Shown here: positions 26,602-36,671 of the stretch, piece by piece
How the letters are laid out: each line of letters starts with the position of its first letter
Position numbering within the stretch: the first letter of the stretch is position 1
Source of the DNA: JAUIAI01 sp041396685
GTDB taxonomy: Bacteria > Pseudomonadota > Gammaproteobacteria > Burkholderiales > Burkholderiaceae_E
DNA length: 64,000 bases
Assembly: GCA_041396685.1 (NCBI GenBank)
Contig: JAWKYD010000015.1
Coordinates: 124,001-188,000, forward strand
Direction of reading: 5' to 3'
Translations under genes and position numbers: made by a program
The notes under the pieces: model-generated
What the model saw: the letters and a program-made list of their open reading frames with translations, nothing else
Databases searched by the model: none
What the model was told of the DNA's origin: nothing

Positions 26602-26612
26602 TTCCTACCACC

Positions 26613-28553
26613 ATGAACTACCCAGATCAGTTTGACGTCATCGTCGTTGGCGGCGGACATGCAGGCTCAGAAGCAGCCTTGGCCGCCGCACGCATGGGCG
26701 CTAAAACGCTCCTGCTGACGCATAGCCTCGAAACTCTTGGCCAGATGTCTTGCAACCCCTCCATCGGTGGGATCGGCAAAGGACACCTTGTAAAAGAAAT
26801 CGACGCCCTTGGCGGAGCGATGGCAGCCGCGACGGATGAGGCCGGAATCCAGTTTCGCATCCTGAACCGGAGCAAGGGACCGGCGGTCCGTGCCACACGA
26901 GCCCAGGCCGACAGAGTCCTGTACCGACAAGCCATACGCTCCCGGCTCGAGAACCAGACGAATCTCTGGCTGTTCCAGCAAGCGGTCGAGGACTTGACCA
27001 CGGAGTCGACAGGCGGCACCGACCGTGTCAACGGTGTTATCACCCAGATGGGCCTCAGGTTCATGGCACGAACGGTCGTGCTGACCGCGGGTACTTTCCT
27101 GAATGGCAAGATTCACGTCGGACTCAACCACTATTCGGGCGGACGCGCGGGCGATCCACCATCAATCAGCCTGGCCAGTCGGTTGCGAGAATTGGCTTTA
27201 CCCCAAGGGCGCCTGAAGACTGGCACACCGCCGCGCATCGACGGCCGCACGATAGCCTTCGCGCGCTGCGAGCGCCAGCCGGGCGATCTTGATCCGATCC
27301 CTGTGTTTTCATTTCTAGGTCGAGCGGATCAGCACCCGCGACAGCTTGCATGCTGGATTACGCACACTCAGCCCGCTACCCACGAAATCATCCGCGCCGG
27401 CTTGTCCAGATCGCCGCTCTATACCGGCGTGATCGAAGGTGTGGGGCCTCGCTATTGTCCGTCGATAGAAGACAAGATCCATCGCTTCGCCGACAAGGGA
27501 TCGCACCAGATCTTCCTGGAGCCCGAAGGCCTGAGCACGCATGAGGTCTATCCGAACGGCATCTCGACAAGCCTGCCTTTCGACGTTCAACTCGCGCTGG
27601 TGCGCTCGATACCCGGGCTGGAGGATGCGCACATTCTGCGTCCCGGCTACGCAATCGAGTACGACTACTTCGACCCACGCGGTCTTCGCCCGAGCCTGGA
27701 GACCCGGTCTATCGAGGGTCTGTTCTTTGCCGGTCAGATCAACGGCACGACGGGCTACGAAGAGGCCGCCGCACAAGGGCTTCTAGCTGCGGTGAACGCG
27801 GTTCAGAAGACCCGAGGGCAGGCGGCGCTGACGCTTGGTCGGGATCAGGCCTATCTCGGCGTACTCGTCGACGACCTGATCACTCGCGGCGTGCTCGAAC
27901 CGTACCGAATGTTCACCAGCCGCGCCGAGTATCGCCTGAGTCTGCGCGAAGACAACGCCGATGCACGACTCACCGAGATCGGTCGTCAGCTCGGCTTGAT
28001 CGACGAGCAGCGCTGGGCCTTCTTCTGCCGCAAACAGGAAGCCATCGCGCGAGAGACCGAGCGGCTGCGCAGCACCTGGATCAATCCCCGCCACGCTTCA
28101 CGACAGCGGGTCGAGGAACTTGTCGGACAATCACTGGAGCGTGAGTACTCACTACTGTCCCTGCTGGCTCGGCCAGGGATTGCCTACGAGGCGCTCATCG
28201 ACGCCTCGGCGGCACCCGCGCCCGAGGCCTTGTCCTCGGACGAGGCGCGCGCGACGACCTGGCGCGCCCAGGTGGTCGAGCAGATAGAAATCTCAGCCAA
28301 GTACGCGGGCTACATCGATCGCCAGGCACAGGAGGTGGCCCGCCAGTCGAGACTCGAACATCTGCGGATACCGGCTGATTTCGACTACCAGACAGTCAGT
28401 GGCCTGTCGTTCGAGGTTCGCCAGCGGCTGGGCGAGCAGCGTCCGCAAACCATCGGGCAGGCCGCGCGGATGCCTGGTGTCACCCCTGCGGCCGTGTCGC
28501 TGCTTCTGATCATGCTGAAAAAGCGCGGAGATCTCCCGCGCGAGGCCGCCTGA
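26613..28553 (+). CDS. mnmG: tRNA uridine-5-carboxymethylaminomethyl modification enzyme MnmG (GidA)
   Basis: A 646-residue FAD/NADH enzyme that modifies U34 of tRNAs together with MnmE; the family is usually ~630 residues. The FAD loop VVGGGHAGSEAA is at residues ~11-22, followed by SCNPSIGGIGKGHLVKEIDALGG with the catalytic cysteine, LKTGTPPRIDGR, and the C-terminal helical domain with GYIDRQAQEV and IPADFDY. The ATG has a perfect parS site 11 bases upstream instead of a clear ribosome binding site. It heads a row of four genes, with rsmG starting 2 bp after its stop. Confidence 0.97.
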   Translation: MNYPDQFDVIVVGGGHAGSEAALAAARMGAKTLLLTHSLETLGQMSCNPSIGGIGKGHLVKEIDALGGAMAAATDEAGIQFRILNRSKGPAVRATRAQADRVLYRQAIRSRLENQTNLWLFQQAVEDLTTESTGGTDRVNGVITQMGLRFMARTVVLTAGTFLNGKIHVGLNHYSGGRAGDPPSISLASRLRELALPQGRLKTGTPPRIDGRTIAFARCERQPGDLDPIPVFSFLGRADQHPRQLACWITHTQPATHEIIRAGLSRSPLYTGVIEGVGPRYCPSIEDKIHRFADKGSHQIFLEPEGLSTHEVYPNGISTSLPFDVQLALVRSIPGLEDAHILRPGYAIEYDYFDPRGLRPSLETRSIEGLFFAGQINGTTGYEEAAAQGLLAAVNAVQKTRGQAALTLGRDQAYLGVLVDDLITRGVLEPYRMFTSRAEYRLSLREDNADARLTEIGRQLGLIDEQRWAFFCRKQEAIARETERLRSTWINPRHASRQRVEELVGQSLEREYSLLSLLARPGIAYEALIDASAAPAPEALSSDEARATTWRAQVVEQIEISAKYAGYIDRQAQEVARQSRLEHLRIPADFDYQTVSGLSFEVRQRLGEQRPQTIGQAARMPGVTPAAVSLLLIMLKKRGDLPREAA

Positions 28554-28555
28554 GC

Positions 28556-29386
28556 ATGGCAGCGAACCAACGCGACCCTTGGCGGACCCGGGCGAGCCCC
28601 TGCACGGCCTCGCCAGCGCAAAGGGCCGCCCAGTCCGCCCAGCACGCCCAGCACGCCCAGCACGCCCAGCACGCCCCGGACACCGACCGCCTGCGCGAGC
28701 GTCTCGTCCAGGGCGTCGCCGCCATCGGCCTCGATCTCGACGCGGGGGCAGCGGACCGTCTGCTGGCCTATCGCGTGCTGCTCGAGCGCTGGGGCAAAGT
28801 GTTCAATCTGACCGCCGTGCGCGACCCGCTCGCCATGATCACTACCCACCTGCTGGACTGTTTGGCGATCCTGCCGGTCTTGCGCGGTCTTTCGCCGGGT
28901 GACGGCAGGCAATCCGTCGTGGATGTCGGTAGCGGAGCCGGCCTGCCGGGTCTGGTCCTTGCCGTGGTGCAGCCCGACTGGACGTTCGATCTGGTCGAGC
29001 CTGTCGGCAAGAAGGCCGCTTTCCTGCGTCAGTGCCAGGTCGAGCTGGGCCTCTCCAACGTACGGGTTCACGAGCGACGGATCGAAGCGCTCCCGTTGAC
29101 CGAGATCGCCCAACCGCCCGGAATCATCGTTTGCCGCGCCTTCGCGTCGTTGGCGAACTTCGTCGACGGCGCGGGTCATCTGGCCGGTGCATCGACCTGG
29201 CTGGTCGCGATGAAGGCTGCCCGCGTCGACGATGAAGTGCAAGAATTCACCGCCCGCCAGCATCGCGAAGGACGTGCCGATCCCGTGGTCGCTCGCACCG
29301 TGCCGGTCGATGTGCCAGGGCTGGACGCCATGCGAACGCTGGTGATCATGAAAACAACGGGCAGCGACGAGCGCCCGCAGGACTGA
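28556..29386 (+). CDS. rsmG: 16S rRNA (guanine-N7) methyltransferase RsmG (GidB) with an extended repeat-bearing N-terminus
   Basis: RsmG methylates G527 of 16S rRNA. The core starts near residue 43 (DTDRLRERLVQG) with LLERWGKVFNLTAVRDP, the SAM motif VVDVGSGAGLPGLVLAV, and VCRAFASLANFV. At 276 residues it is some 60-70 longer than the ~210 typical of the family. The excess is mostly N-terminal and contains a run of Gln-His-Ala triplets encoded by a 9-bp tandem repeat at 28631-28675. No alternative start lies between the repeat and the core, so the extension is probably translated. The start is 2 bp after mnmG. Confidence 0.92.
   Translation: MAANQRDPWRTRASPCTASPAQRAAQSAQHAQHAQHAQHAPDTDRLRERLVQGVAAIGLDLDAGAADRLLAYRVLLERWGKVFNLTAVRDPLAMITTHLLDCLAILPVLRGLSPGDGRQSVVDVGSGAGLPGLVLAVVQPDWTFDLVEPVGKKAAFLRQCQVELGLSNVRVHERRIEALPLTEIAQPPGIIVCRAFASLANFVDGAGHLAGASTWLVAMKAARVDDEVQEFTARQHREGRADPVVARTVPVDVPGLDAMRTLVIMKTTGSDERPQD
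28631..28675 (+). repeat. 9-bp minisatellite inside rsmG
   Basis: CAGCACGCC is repeated four times perfectly (28640-28675), preceded by one imperfect copy CAGTCCGCC. It encodes repeated Gln-His-Ala. Because the unit is a multiple of three, copy-number change would alter length without shifting the frame. Confidence 0.9.
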
Positions 29387-29438
29387 AACCAAGAACGGCA
29401 CGGCCCGACCGCCGCACCGCCGATCCAGGAGGAACCGC

Positions 29439-30212
29439 TTGGCCCGCATTTTCGTCATCGCCAACCAGAAGGGTGGCGTCGGCAAGACCACGACCACGGT
29501 CAATCTCGCGGCCGCGCTGGCAATGCACGGCAAGCGCACGCTGCTGGTCGACCTGGATCCCCAGGGCAACGCGACCATGGGCAGCGGCATCAACAAGCGC
29601 TCGCTCGAGGGCTCGGTCTACCAGGTGTTGATCGGGGCCGCCACCGTGTCTCAGGTCAGCCGGCGCAGCGACGCCGGCTACGACGTTCTGCCGGCCAATC
29701 GCGAACTAGCCGGCGCCGAGGTCGAGCTGGTCGATCTCGAACAGCGCGAAACCCGCCTCAAACAAGCGCTGGAGGCGACCGGCGACACCTATGAGTTCAT
29801 CCTCATCGATTGTCCGCCGTCGTTATCGATGCTGACGCTCAACGGTTTCTGCGCGGCTCACGGCGTCATCATCCCGATGCAGTGCGAGTACTACGCGCTC
29901 GAAGGCCTGGCCGATCTGGTGAACACGATCAAGCGTGTGCATGCGAACTTCAATACGAACCTGCGCGTAATCGGGCTGCTGCGCGTGATGTTCGACCCCC
30001 GCGTCACCCTGGCCAATCAGGTTTCCGCTCAACTGGAGCAGCACTTCGGGGACAAGGTCTTTCGCACCCTGATACCGCGCAATGTCCGTCTCGCCGAAGC
30101 GCCCAGTTACGGCAAGCCGGGCGTCATCTATGACCCCAGCTCGAAGGGTGCCCAGGCCTATCTCGCCTTCGGCGCCGAACTCATCGACCGTGTGGAGACC
30201 CTGATCCGATGA
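29439..30212 (+). CDS. parA: Chromosome-partitioning ATPase ParA (Soj type)
   Basis: A 257-residue ParA/Soj ATPase that drives segregation of ParB-parS complexes over the nucleoid. It has the deviant Walker A box KGGVGKTT at residues 11-18, Walker A' LLVDLDPQGNAT, and Walker B FILIDCPPSLS. There is no N-terminal HTH extension, as expected for chromosomal Type Ib-like ParA. The start is a TTG preceded by a strong AGGAGG. The stop overlaps the parB start by 4 bp. This is the ATPase expected to act on the parS array 4-9 kb to the left. Confidence 0.97.
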   Translation: MARIFVIANQKGGVGKTTTTVNLAAALAMHGKRTLLVDLDPQGNATMGSGINKRSLEGSVYQVLIGAATVSQVSRRSDAGYDVLPANRELAGAEVELVDLEQRETRLKQALEATGDTYEFILIDCPPSLSMLTLNGFCAAHGVIIPMQCEYYALEGLADLVNTIKRVHANFNTNLRVIGLLRVMFDPRVTLANQVSAQLEQHFGDKVFRTLIPRNVRLAEAPSYGKPGVIYDPSSKGAQAYLAFGAELIDRVETLIR

Positions 30213-31168
30213 AGAAACCCAAAGGACTCGGCCAAGGCCTGGATGCCCTGCTCGGCGACGAGAACGGGCCTGCAACCACCGGCTCCCTGCCTGAGCGCAG
30301 TGACGAACCCCCGCGCGACCAGGTCATCGACCTGGCGCTGGACGCCGTACGGCAGGGCAAGTATCAACCGCGCGTGGTCTTCGACGACGACGCGCTCGAA
30401 TCGTTGACGGACTCGGTACGTCAGCACGGCATCATGCAGCCGATTCTCGTGCGCGCCCTCGAGCGTCCGGAACCCGGCAGCGCGTCGCGTTACGAGATAG
30501 TGGCCGGCGAGCGCCGCTATCGCGCGGCCGAGCGCGCCGGCCTGGCGAGCGTACCCGCCATCGTCGTCGATCTGGACGATCGTCAGACCCTGTCGATGGC
30601 GTTGATTGAGAACATCCAGCGCGAAGATCTGAATCCGATCGAAGAGGCGCTTGCGATCCGGCGCCTGATCGAGGAGTTCGCCTACACACATGAAACCGCG
30701 GCAGCCGCGATCGGCCGCTCGCGTAGCGCCACGACCAATCTGCTGCGTCTGTTGAATCTGCCCGATTCGGTACAACGCACCCTGGCAAGCGGCCTGATCG
30801 ACATGGGCCACGGCCGCGCGCTGCTCGCACTCGACCCCGCGGACCAAGCCATGCTCGGCCGTCAGATCATCGAGGAACGACTGTCAGTGCGCGAAACCGA
30901 GAGCCGCGTCGCGCAGTGGCTGGCCAATCGAGGTCAGTCCGCGCCCGCCGAGAGCGACGGCCGCAAGAGCCTCGGGGCGCGCCAGGCGCCCGATCCCGAT
31001 GTGCAACGCCTGCAGAACCGGCTCTCGGATTTGCTCGCCGCGCCGGTGGCGCTACGCACCAACACCCGCGGCGGCGGGCGGCTGTCCATCCGTTTCAGCA
31101 ATGCCGAGCAATTCGAGGGCTTGATCGAGCGCATGGGCCTGCAATCGCTGCTGGCGGGCGACGATTGA
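30209..31168 (+). CDS. parB: Chromosome-partitioning protein ParB (Spo0J type)
   Basis: A 319-residue CTP-dependent DNA clamp that loads at parS and spreads. The N-terminal KKPKGLGQGLDALLG (residues 2-16) is the ParA-stimulating motif. The CTP-binding domain has box II GERRYRAA at 100-107 and ENIQRE at 134-139. The parS-reading helix-turn-helix lies around 157-185 (TAAAAIGRSRSATTNLLRLL). A C-terminal dimerisation domain ends the protein. Length and motifs are all standard, so nothing in ParB itself hints at the unusual target array; a few residues in the recognition helix would need comparison with other ParBs. Confidence 0.97.
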   Translation: MKKPKGLGQGLDALLGDENGPATTGSLPERSDEPPRDQVIDLALDAVRQGKYQPRVVFDDDALESLTDSVRQHGIMQPILVRALERPEPGSASRYEIVAGERRYRAAERAGLASVPAIVVDLDDRQTLSMALIENIQREDLNPIEEALAIRRLIEEFAYTHETAAAAIGRSRSATTNLLRLLNLPDSVQRTLASGLIDMGHGRALLALDPADQAMLGRQIIEERLSVRETESRVAQWLANRGQSAPAESDGRKSLGARQAPDPDVQRLQNRLSDLLAAPVALRTNTRGGGRLSIRFSNAEQFEGLIERMGLQSLLAGDD

Positions 31169-31262
31169 CGCGGTTCGGGCAAGTCCGCCCGGCAGTGCCG
31201 GAGCCCTTCGCGCGAATGCGACATTGTTAACGTTCCTCGTGAGTAACCACCTACCACGAGCT

Positions 31263-31292
31263 TTGACGCAGCGCCACATCACCGGCTATACT
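31263..31292 (+). promoter_or_regulatory. Candidate sigma-70 promoter of the atp operon
   Basis: TTGACG at 31263-31268 and TATACT at 31287-31292 are separated by 18 bases and lie 45 bases before atpI. Both hexamers are one base from consensus. Confidence 0.7.
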
Positions 31293-31337
31293 CGACGGTC
31301 TTTGTCCGCTTCAGCCTGACCGGTCGGGCCCAAGCAG

Positions 31338-31733
31338 ATGTTCGTCGCCGTTGCCCTTCAAGTGGTTTCGATCCTGGTGCTCTCGGTGGCCGCCTGGTTG
31401 GTGTTCGGGTCCGGACACGCGATTTCGTTGCTCGCCGGAGGTTTGGCGGCAACGGTGCCAAACGCGCTGTTTGCGTTTCGGCTCTCGCTCAACAAGGGTC
31501 GCTCGCCGGAGTCTTACCCGGTGGTGTTCTTTTTAGGCGAGTTCATCAAGATCGGCCTCACCGTCGCGCTGCTGGCGTTGATGGTGCGCTGGGCAGACCA
31601 CTGGCAGTGGCCGGCGGTCATGCTCGGGTTGATCGTGGCCCTGAAGGCGCCGTTGTTCGCAATCTGGCTGCTGGGCGACAAGACACCGGCATCGGAGTTG
31701 GACGGCCAGTTGGCACGTTCCGAATCGAGATGA
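31338..31733 (+). CDS. atpI: ATP synthase subunit I
   Basis: A 131-residue membrane protein in the atpI position, with four hydrophobic segments and the family-like GLAATVPNALFAFR loop and FFLGEFIKIGLTVALLALM. AtpI assists assembly of the c-ring or Mg2+ uptake and is not part of the final enzyme. It is the first gene of the complete atp operon, 104 bp before atpB, and sits just behind a good promoter-like sequence. Confidence 0.88.
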   Translation: MFVAVALQVVSILVLSVAAWLVFGSGHAISLLAGGLAATVPNALFAFRLSLNKGRSPESYPVVFFLGEFIKIGLTVALLALMVRWADHWQWPAVMLGLIVALKAPLFAIWLLGDKTPASELDGQLARSESR

Positions 31734-31836
31734 CCACGAGGCGCTGACGCAGTCGCTGCGTCAGCACGCAGTAAGCGACACAACCCAAAATTTCGGGTTG
31801 CCCAAGAATCTGACGAGTCGACGAGAAGTCTCACAA

Positions 31837-32724
31837 ATGACCGCCGCCGCCGCCACGCACGCCGCTACCGACGCAGCCGCCCACGCACCGACCCCCTCCG
31901 AGTACATCGTCCACCACCTGTCGCACCTGAACACATCGGGTCATGCGCAGAAGACGATCGTCGATTTCTCCATCGTGAACATCGATACGGTCATCTACTC
32001 GGTACTCCTGGGCGCCCTGATGTGCTGGTTGTTGCGCAAGGCCGCTCTGGCCATCCGCGCCGACCAGGTGCCCAACCGCTTCGTCAGCGCCATCGAGTCG
32101 CTGGTCGAATTCGTCCACGAGCAGGCGCGCAGCATCGTGCACGGCGACGTCAGCAAGATCGCGCCGCTGGCGTTGGCCACCTTCATCTGGATCGTGTTCA
32201 TGAACACCATGGACCTGCTTCCGGTGGATCTGCTGCCGCGCCTTGGCGAGCTGGTCGGCATCCACTACATGCGCGTGGTGCCCACTGCCGACCTGAACGC
32301 CACCATGGCCATGTCGCTGACCGTGCTTGGTGCCTCGCTGTACTACGGCATCAAGATCAAAAAGCCGGGTGGCTTCGTGCACGAGCTGCTGGTCGCGCCG
32401 TTCGGTTCGTCGAAGAACCCGATCATCTTCATCATCATGGCGGTCATCAACTTCGTCATGCAGGTGATCGAGTACATCGCCAAGACGGTTTCGCTCGGCA
32501 TGCGACTGTTCGGCAACATGTACGCCGGCGAGCTGCTGTTCATGCTGATCGCACTACTGGGCGGCGCCTTCGCCTGGACCACGACGGGCTTCTTGCTCGG
32601 TGCCGGTCACGTGCTCGCGGGCACGGCCTGGGCGATCTTCCACATCCTGATCGTGCTGCTGCAGGCCTTCATCTTCATGATGCTGACCCTGGTCTACCTC
32701 GGTCAGGCGCACGAAGCTCACTGA
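31837..32724 (+). CDS. atpB: F1Fo ATP synthase subunit a
   Basis: A 295-residue proton-channel subunit of Fo. The ATG at 31837 is preferred over an upstream TTG because it gives the usual polar N-terminus, here rich in Ala/Thr/His. The essential arginine is in SLGMRLFGNMYAGELLF, and the last helices carry the conserved HILIVLLQAFIFMMLTLVYL. About 30 residues longer at the N-terminus than the E. coli protein, as in many gammaproteobacteria. Confidence 0.96.
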   Translation: MTAAAATHAATDAAAHAPTPSEYIVHHLSHLNTSGHAQKTIVDFSIVNIDTVIYSVLLGALMCWLLRKAALAIRADQVPNRFVSAIESLVEFVHEQARSIVHGDVSKIAPLALATFIWIVFMNTMDLLPVDLLPRLGELVGIHYMRVVPTADLNATMAMSLTVLGASLYYGIKIKKPGGFVHELLVAPFGSSKNPIIFIIMAVINFVMQVIEYIAKTVSLGMRLFGNMYAGELLFMLIALLGGAFAWTTTGFLLGAGHVLAGTAWAIFHILIVLLQAFIFMMLTLVYLGQAHEAH

Positions 32725-32822
32725 GTTTCCGTCGGCGCTGTCCACGCGGGTCAGCGCCGGCGACACAGCTTTATCCATCACTTGAACCACCACTAGCTTT
32801 CGAGCTCTACTGAGGAGTCATC

Positions 32823-33065
32823 ATGACCAACGTTGCTCTTGTCGCGGTTGCTGCCGGTCTCATCATCGGTCTGGGTGCGCTGGGTGCCTGTATCGGCATC
32901 GGCATCATGGGCGGCAAATACATGGAAGGCGCCGCCCGTCAGCCCGAGCTGATGGACAAGCTCCAGACCAAGATGTTCCTGCTGGCCGGTCTGATCGACG
33001 CCGCGTTCCTGATCGGTGTCGGTATCGCGATGCTGTTCTCGTTCGCCAACCCCTTCCAGGGCTGA
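32823..33065 (+). CDS. atpE: F1Fo ATP synthase subunit c
   Basis: An 80-residue hairpin of two membrane helices that forms the rotating ring. The first helix contains the glycine-rich packing motif GALGACIGIGIMGG, the polar loop has ARQPEL, and the ion-binding carboxylate is Asp59 in LAGLIDAAFLIGVG. The site looks like a proton-type site. A ribosome binding site GAGG precedes the ATG. Confidence 0.97.
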   Translation: MTNVALVAVAAGLIIGLGALGACIGIGIMGGKYMEGAARQPELMDKLQTKMFLLAGLIDAAFLIGVGIAMLFSFANPFQG

Positions 33066-33121
33066 TCGTCGGGCTGCTTGAAACCCGAGCTTCCGATCAA
33101 CTTGTAAAGAGGGGGTGAGTC

Positions 33122-33595
33122 GTGTATCTCAACGCGACACTGTTCATCCAGATCATCGTTTTTGCGATTCTCTGGTGGTTCGTGGCCAAGTATGTGTGGC
33201 CGCCGATCACCACCGCGCTCGATGAGCGCGCGAAGCGAATCGCCGATGGTCTGGCCGCGGCCGACAAGGCCAAGGTCGAGCTGGCCGCTGCCGAGCGCCG
33301 CGTCGAGGCCGAACTGAAAGAGGCCCGTGCCGGTGCGGCCGAGGTCCGTTCCGGTGCCGAGAAGCAGGCCGCCGGCATCATCGATGCCGCCCGTGCCGAA
33401 GCTGCCCGCATCGTGACCGATGCACGCCGGCAGGCCGAGGAAGAAGCCGGGCTCGCCATGCAGCGTGCCCGTGAGGAGCTGCAGGATCAGGTCGCGAACC
33501 TGGCCGTGGCCGGCGCCGAGCGCATTCTGCGCAGCGAGATCGATGCCTCGCGCCACGCCGAGCTGCTCAACAACCTCAAGAGCGAGCTGCGCTGA
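33122..33595 (+). CDS. atpF: F1Fo ATP synthase subunit b
   Basis: A 157-residue peripheral-stalk subunit: one N-terminal membrane helix with FVAKYVWPPI, then a long charged, alanine-rich coiled coil typical of b subunits. Translation begins at GTG 33122 after a GAGGGGG-type ribosome binding site. The C-terminus (HAELLNNLKSEL) matches the delta-binding end of the family. Five bases separate it from atpH. Confidence 0.95.
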   Translation: MYLNATLFIQIIVFAILWWFVAKYVWPPITTALDERAKRIADGLAAADKAKVELAAAERRVEAELKEARAGAAEVRSGAEKQAAGIIDAARAEAARIVTDARRQAEEEAGLAMQRAREELQDQVANLAVAGAERILRSEIDASRHAELLNNLKSELR

Positions 33596-33600
33596 CCGAC

Positions 33601-34134
33601 ATGGCCGAATCACTCACCATCGCCCGCCCGTACGCCGAGGCCGCTTTCAAGCTGGCCAGCGAACAGGGCAATCTGGCCGGCTGGGGTGACTTGCTCGCCA
33701 ATCTGGCCGCGATCAGCACCGATCCCACCGCCGTGACCCTGGCATCCAGTCCGAGCCTTCGCAGCGAGCAGATCGCGTCGGCTCTGAGTGGCATGCTTGG
33801 TGATCTCAACGACCAGCAACGCAATTTCGTCGCGGTGCTGGCCGAGAATCACCGGCTGATGGTGGCGCCGGAGATCGCCGATCTGTACAAGGCCTTGCGA
33901 AACAAGGCCGAAGGGGCGGTCGAGGCGGTCGTGCAGTCGGCCTTCGAGGTCAGCGACGCGCAGTTGGCCGACATCGTGGCCACGCTCGAAAGCAAAACCG
34001 GCCGCAAGGTCAACGCCCGTGTCGAACTGGCGCCCGAACTCATCGGTGGCGTATCGATTCGCATCGGGGACGAAGTGATGGATGCCTCGGTGCGCGGCAA
34101 GCTCTCGCAGCTCGCAGCCAGCCTGAAAGTCTGA
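33601..34134 (+). CDS. atpH: F1Fo ATP synthase subunit delta
   Basis: A 177-residue delta subunit linking the peripheral stalk to F1. ARPYAEAAFKLA at residues 8-19 is the standard N-terminal signature, and the C-terminal domain has ELIGGVSIRIGDEVMDASVRG, the classic delta motif. It sits between atpF and atpA as in all such operons. Confidence 0.96.
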   Translation: MAESLTIARPYAEAAFKLASEQGNLAGWGDLLANLAAISTDPTAVTLASSPSLRSEQIASALSGMLGDLNDQQRNFVAVLAENHRLMVAPEIADLYKALRNKAEGAVEAVVQSAFEVSDAQLADIVATLESKTGRKVNARVELAPELIGGVSIRIGDEVMDASVRGKLSQLAASLKV

Positions 34135-34157
34135 GTCCGAAAGGGCAGGAGCTACGT

Positions 34158-35696
<1,539 letters not shown>

Positions 35697-35752
35697 TCCG
35701 CCCATCGGGCCGGGCGTAAACCGTCCGGCCCCGCGACTACGGAAGTTTCGGA

Positions 35753-36622
35753 ATGCCCAGTTCCAAGGAAATCCGCACCAAGATCCGCAGCGTGCAAAAC
35801 ACGCGCAAGATCACCAAGGCCATGGAGATGGTCGCGGCGTCCAAGATGCGCAAGGCGCAGGACCGCATGCAGAAAGCGCGGCCCTATGCCGAGAAGGTGC
35901 GCAATATCGCCGCCCATCTGGCCAACGCGAACCCCGAGTACCGTCACCCGTTCCTGGTTGACCACGACTCGATCAAAGCGGCCGGTATGATCGTCGTCAC
36001 GACCGACAAGGGTCTTTGCGGTGGTTTGAACACCAACCTCCTGCGCGCGGTCACGCAGAAGCTCAAGGAGCTCACCGACGCGGGCGAGAAGGTGATCACC
36101 ACCGCCATCGGCAACAAGGGCTTCGGCTTTCTGAACCGCATCGGCGCGGACATCGTCTCGCATGCGGTACAGCTCGGTGATACGCCCCACCTGGATACCC
36201 TGATCGGCCCGATCAAGGTGCAGCTTGACGCCTATACCCGCGGCGAGATCGACCAGGTGTTTCTCTGCTACACGCGCTTCATCAACACGATGAAGCAGGA
36301 GCCCGTGATAGAGCAGTTGTTGCCGCTCAGTGCCGAGCGGCTCAGCGGTGACTCGCGCGAGTACTCCTGGGACTACCTCTATGAACCCGATGCGCAGAGC
36401 GTGCTCGACGACCTGCTGCTTCGCTACATCGAGGCGCTGGTCTACCAGGCATTGGCCGAGAACATGGCATCGGAGCAGTCGGCGCGCATGGTGGCCATGA
36501 AGGCGGCCTCCGACAATGCGAACACGCTGATCAAGGAACTGAACCTCTCCTACAACAAGGCCCGTCAGGCCGCGATCACGAAGGAACTCTCCGAGATCGT
36601 GGGTGGCGCGGCGGCGGTCTGA
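35753..36622 (+). CDS. atpG: F1Fo ATP synthase subunit gamma
   Basis: A 289-residue central-stalk subunit. The N-terminal coiled-coil helix KEIRTKIRSVQNTRKITKAMEMVAASKMRKAQ is canonical in its parts, DKGLCGGLNTN is the conserved loop near residue 85, and the C-terminal helix contains SYNKARQAAITKELSEIVGGA, the family's end signature. Confidence 0.97.
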   Translation: MPSSKEIRTKIRSVQNTRKITKAMEMVAASKMRKAQDRMQKARPYAEKVRNIAAHLANANPEYRHPFLVDHDSIKAAGMIVVTTDKGLCGGLNTNLLRAVTQKLKELTDAGEKVITTAIGNKGFGFLNRIGADIVSHAVQLGDTPHLDTLIGPIKVQLDAYTRGEIDQVFLCYTRFINTMKQEPVIEQLLPLSAERLSGDSREYSWDYLYEPDAQSVLDDLLLRYIEALVYQALAENMASEQSARMVAMKAASDNANTLIKELNLSYNKARQAAITKELSEIVGGAAAV

Positions 36623-36671
36623 CGGCGCAGGCGCTCGGACCAGGAACTCATCGGAAACAGGAAACGAAGCA

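Larger units (their letters stand above)
19104..26612. other. Gene-free parS domain (centromere-like region) between the GMC oxidoreductase and mnmG
   Basis: A 7.5-kb stretch with no convincing gene on either strand, in a segment that is otherwise densely coding. It holds 36 parS-like 16-mers from 19766 to 26601, the binding sites of ParB. Twenty-six fit TGTTYCACGTGRAACA and ten carry one to six changes. Eleven irregularly spaced sites lie on the left, 22 form a 107-bp tandem array in the middle, and three lie on the right. Nineteen sites are the same asymmetric TGTTTCACGTGGAACA in + orientation and three are its reverse complement. Base composition is visibly less GC-rich than in flanking genes. 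The first 660 bases (19104-19765) and the stretch 25530-25925 contain neither a site nor a gene that I can recognise. parA and parB are at 29.4-31.2 kb. Confidence 0.92.

Noticed and set aside
19104..26612. DnaA boxes (TTATNCACA) in the parS region
   Set aside because: I looked on both strands and found none, so there is no sequence support for placing the origin inside this region.
28400..29596. Minus-strand open frame of 403 codons across rsmG
   Set aside because: It is the mirror of rsmG and parA in GC-rich DNA, with Val-Leu-Gly repeats from the minisatellite; the + strand genes are certain.
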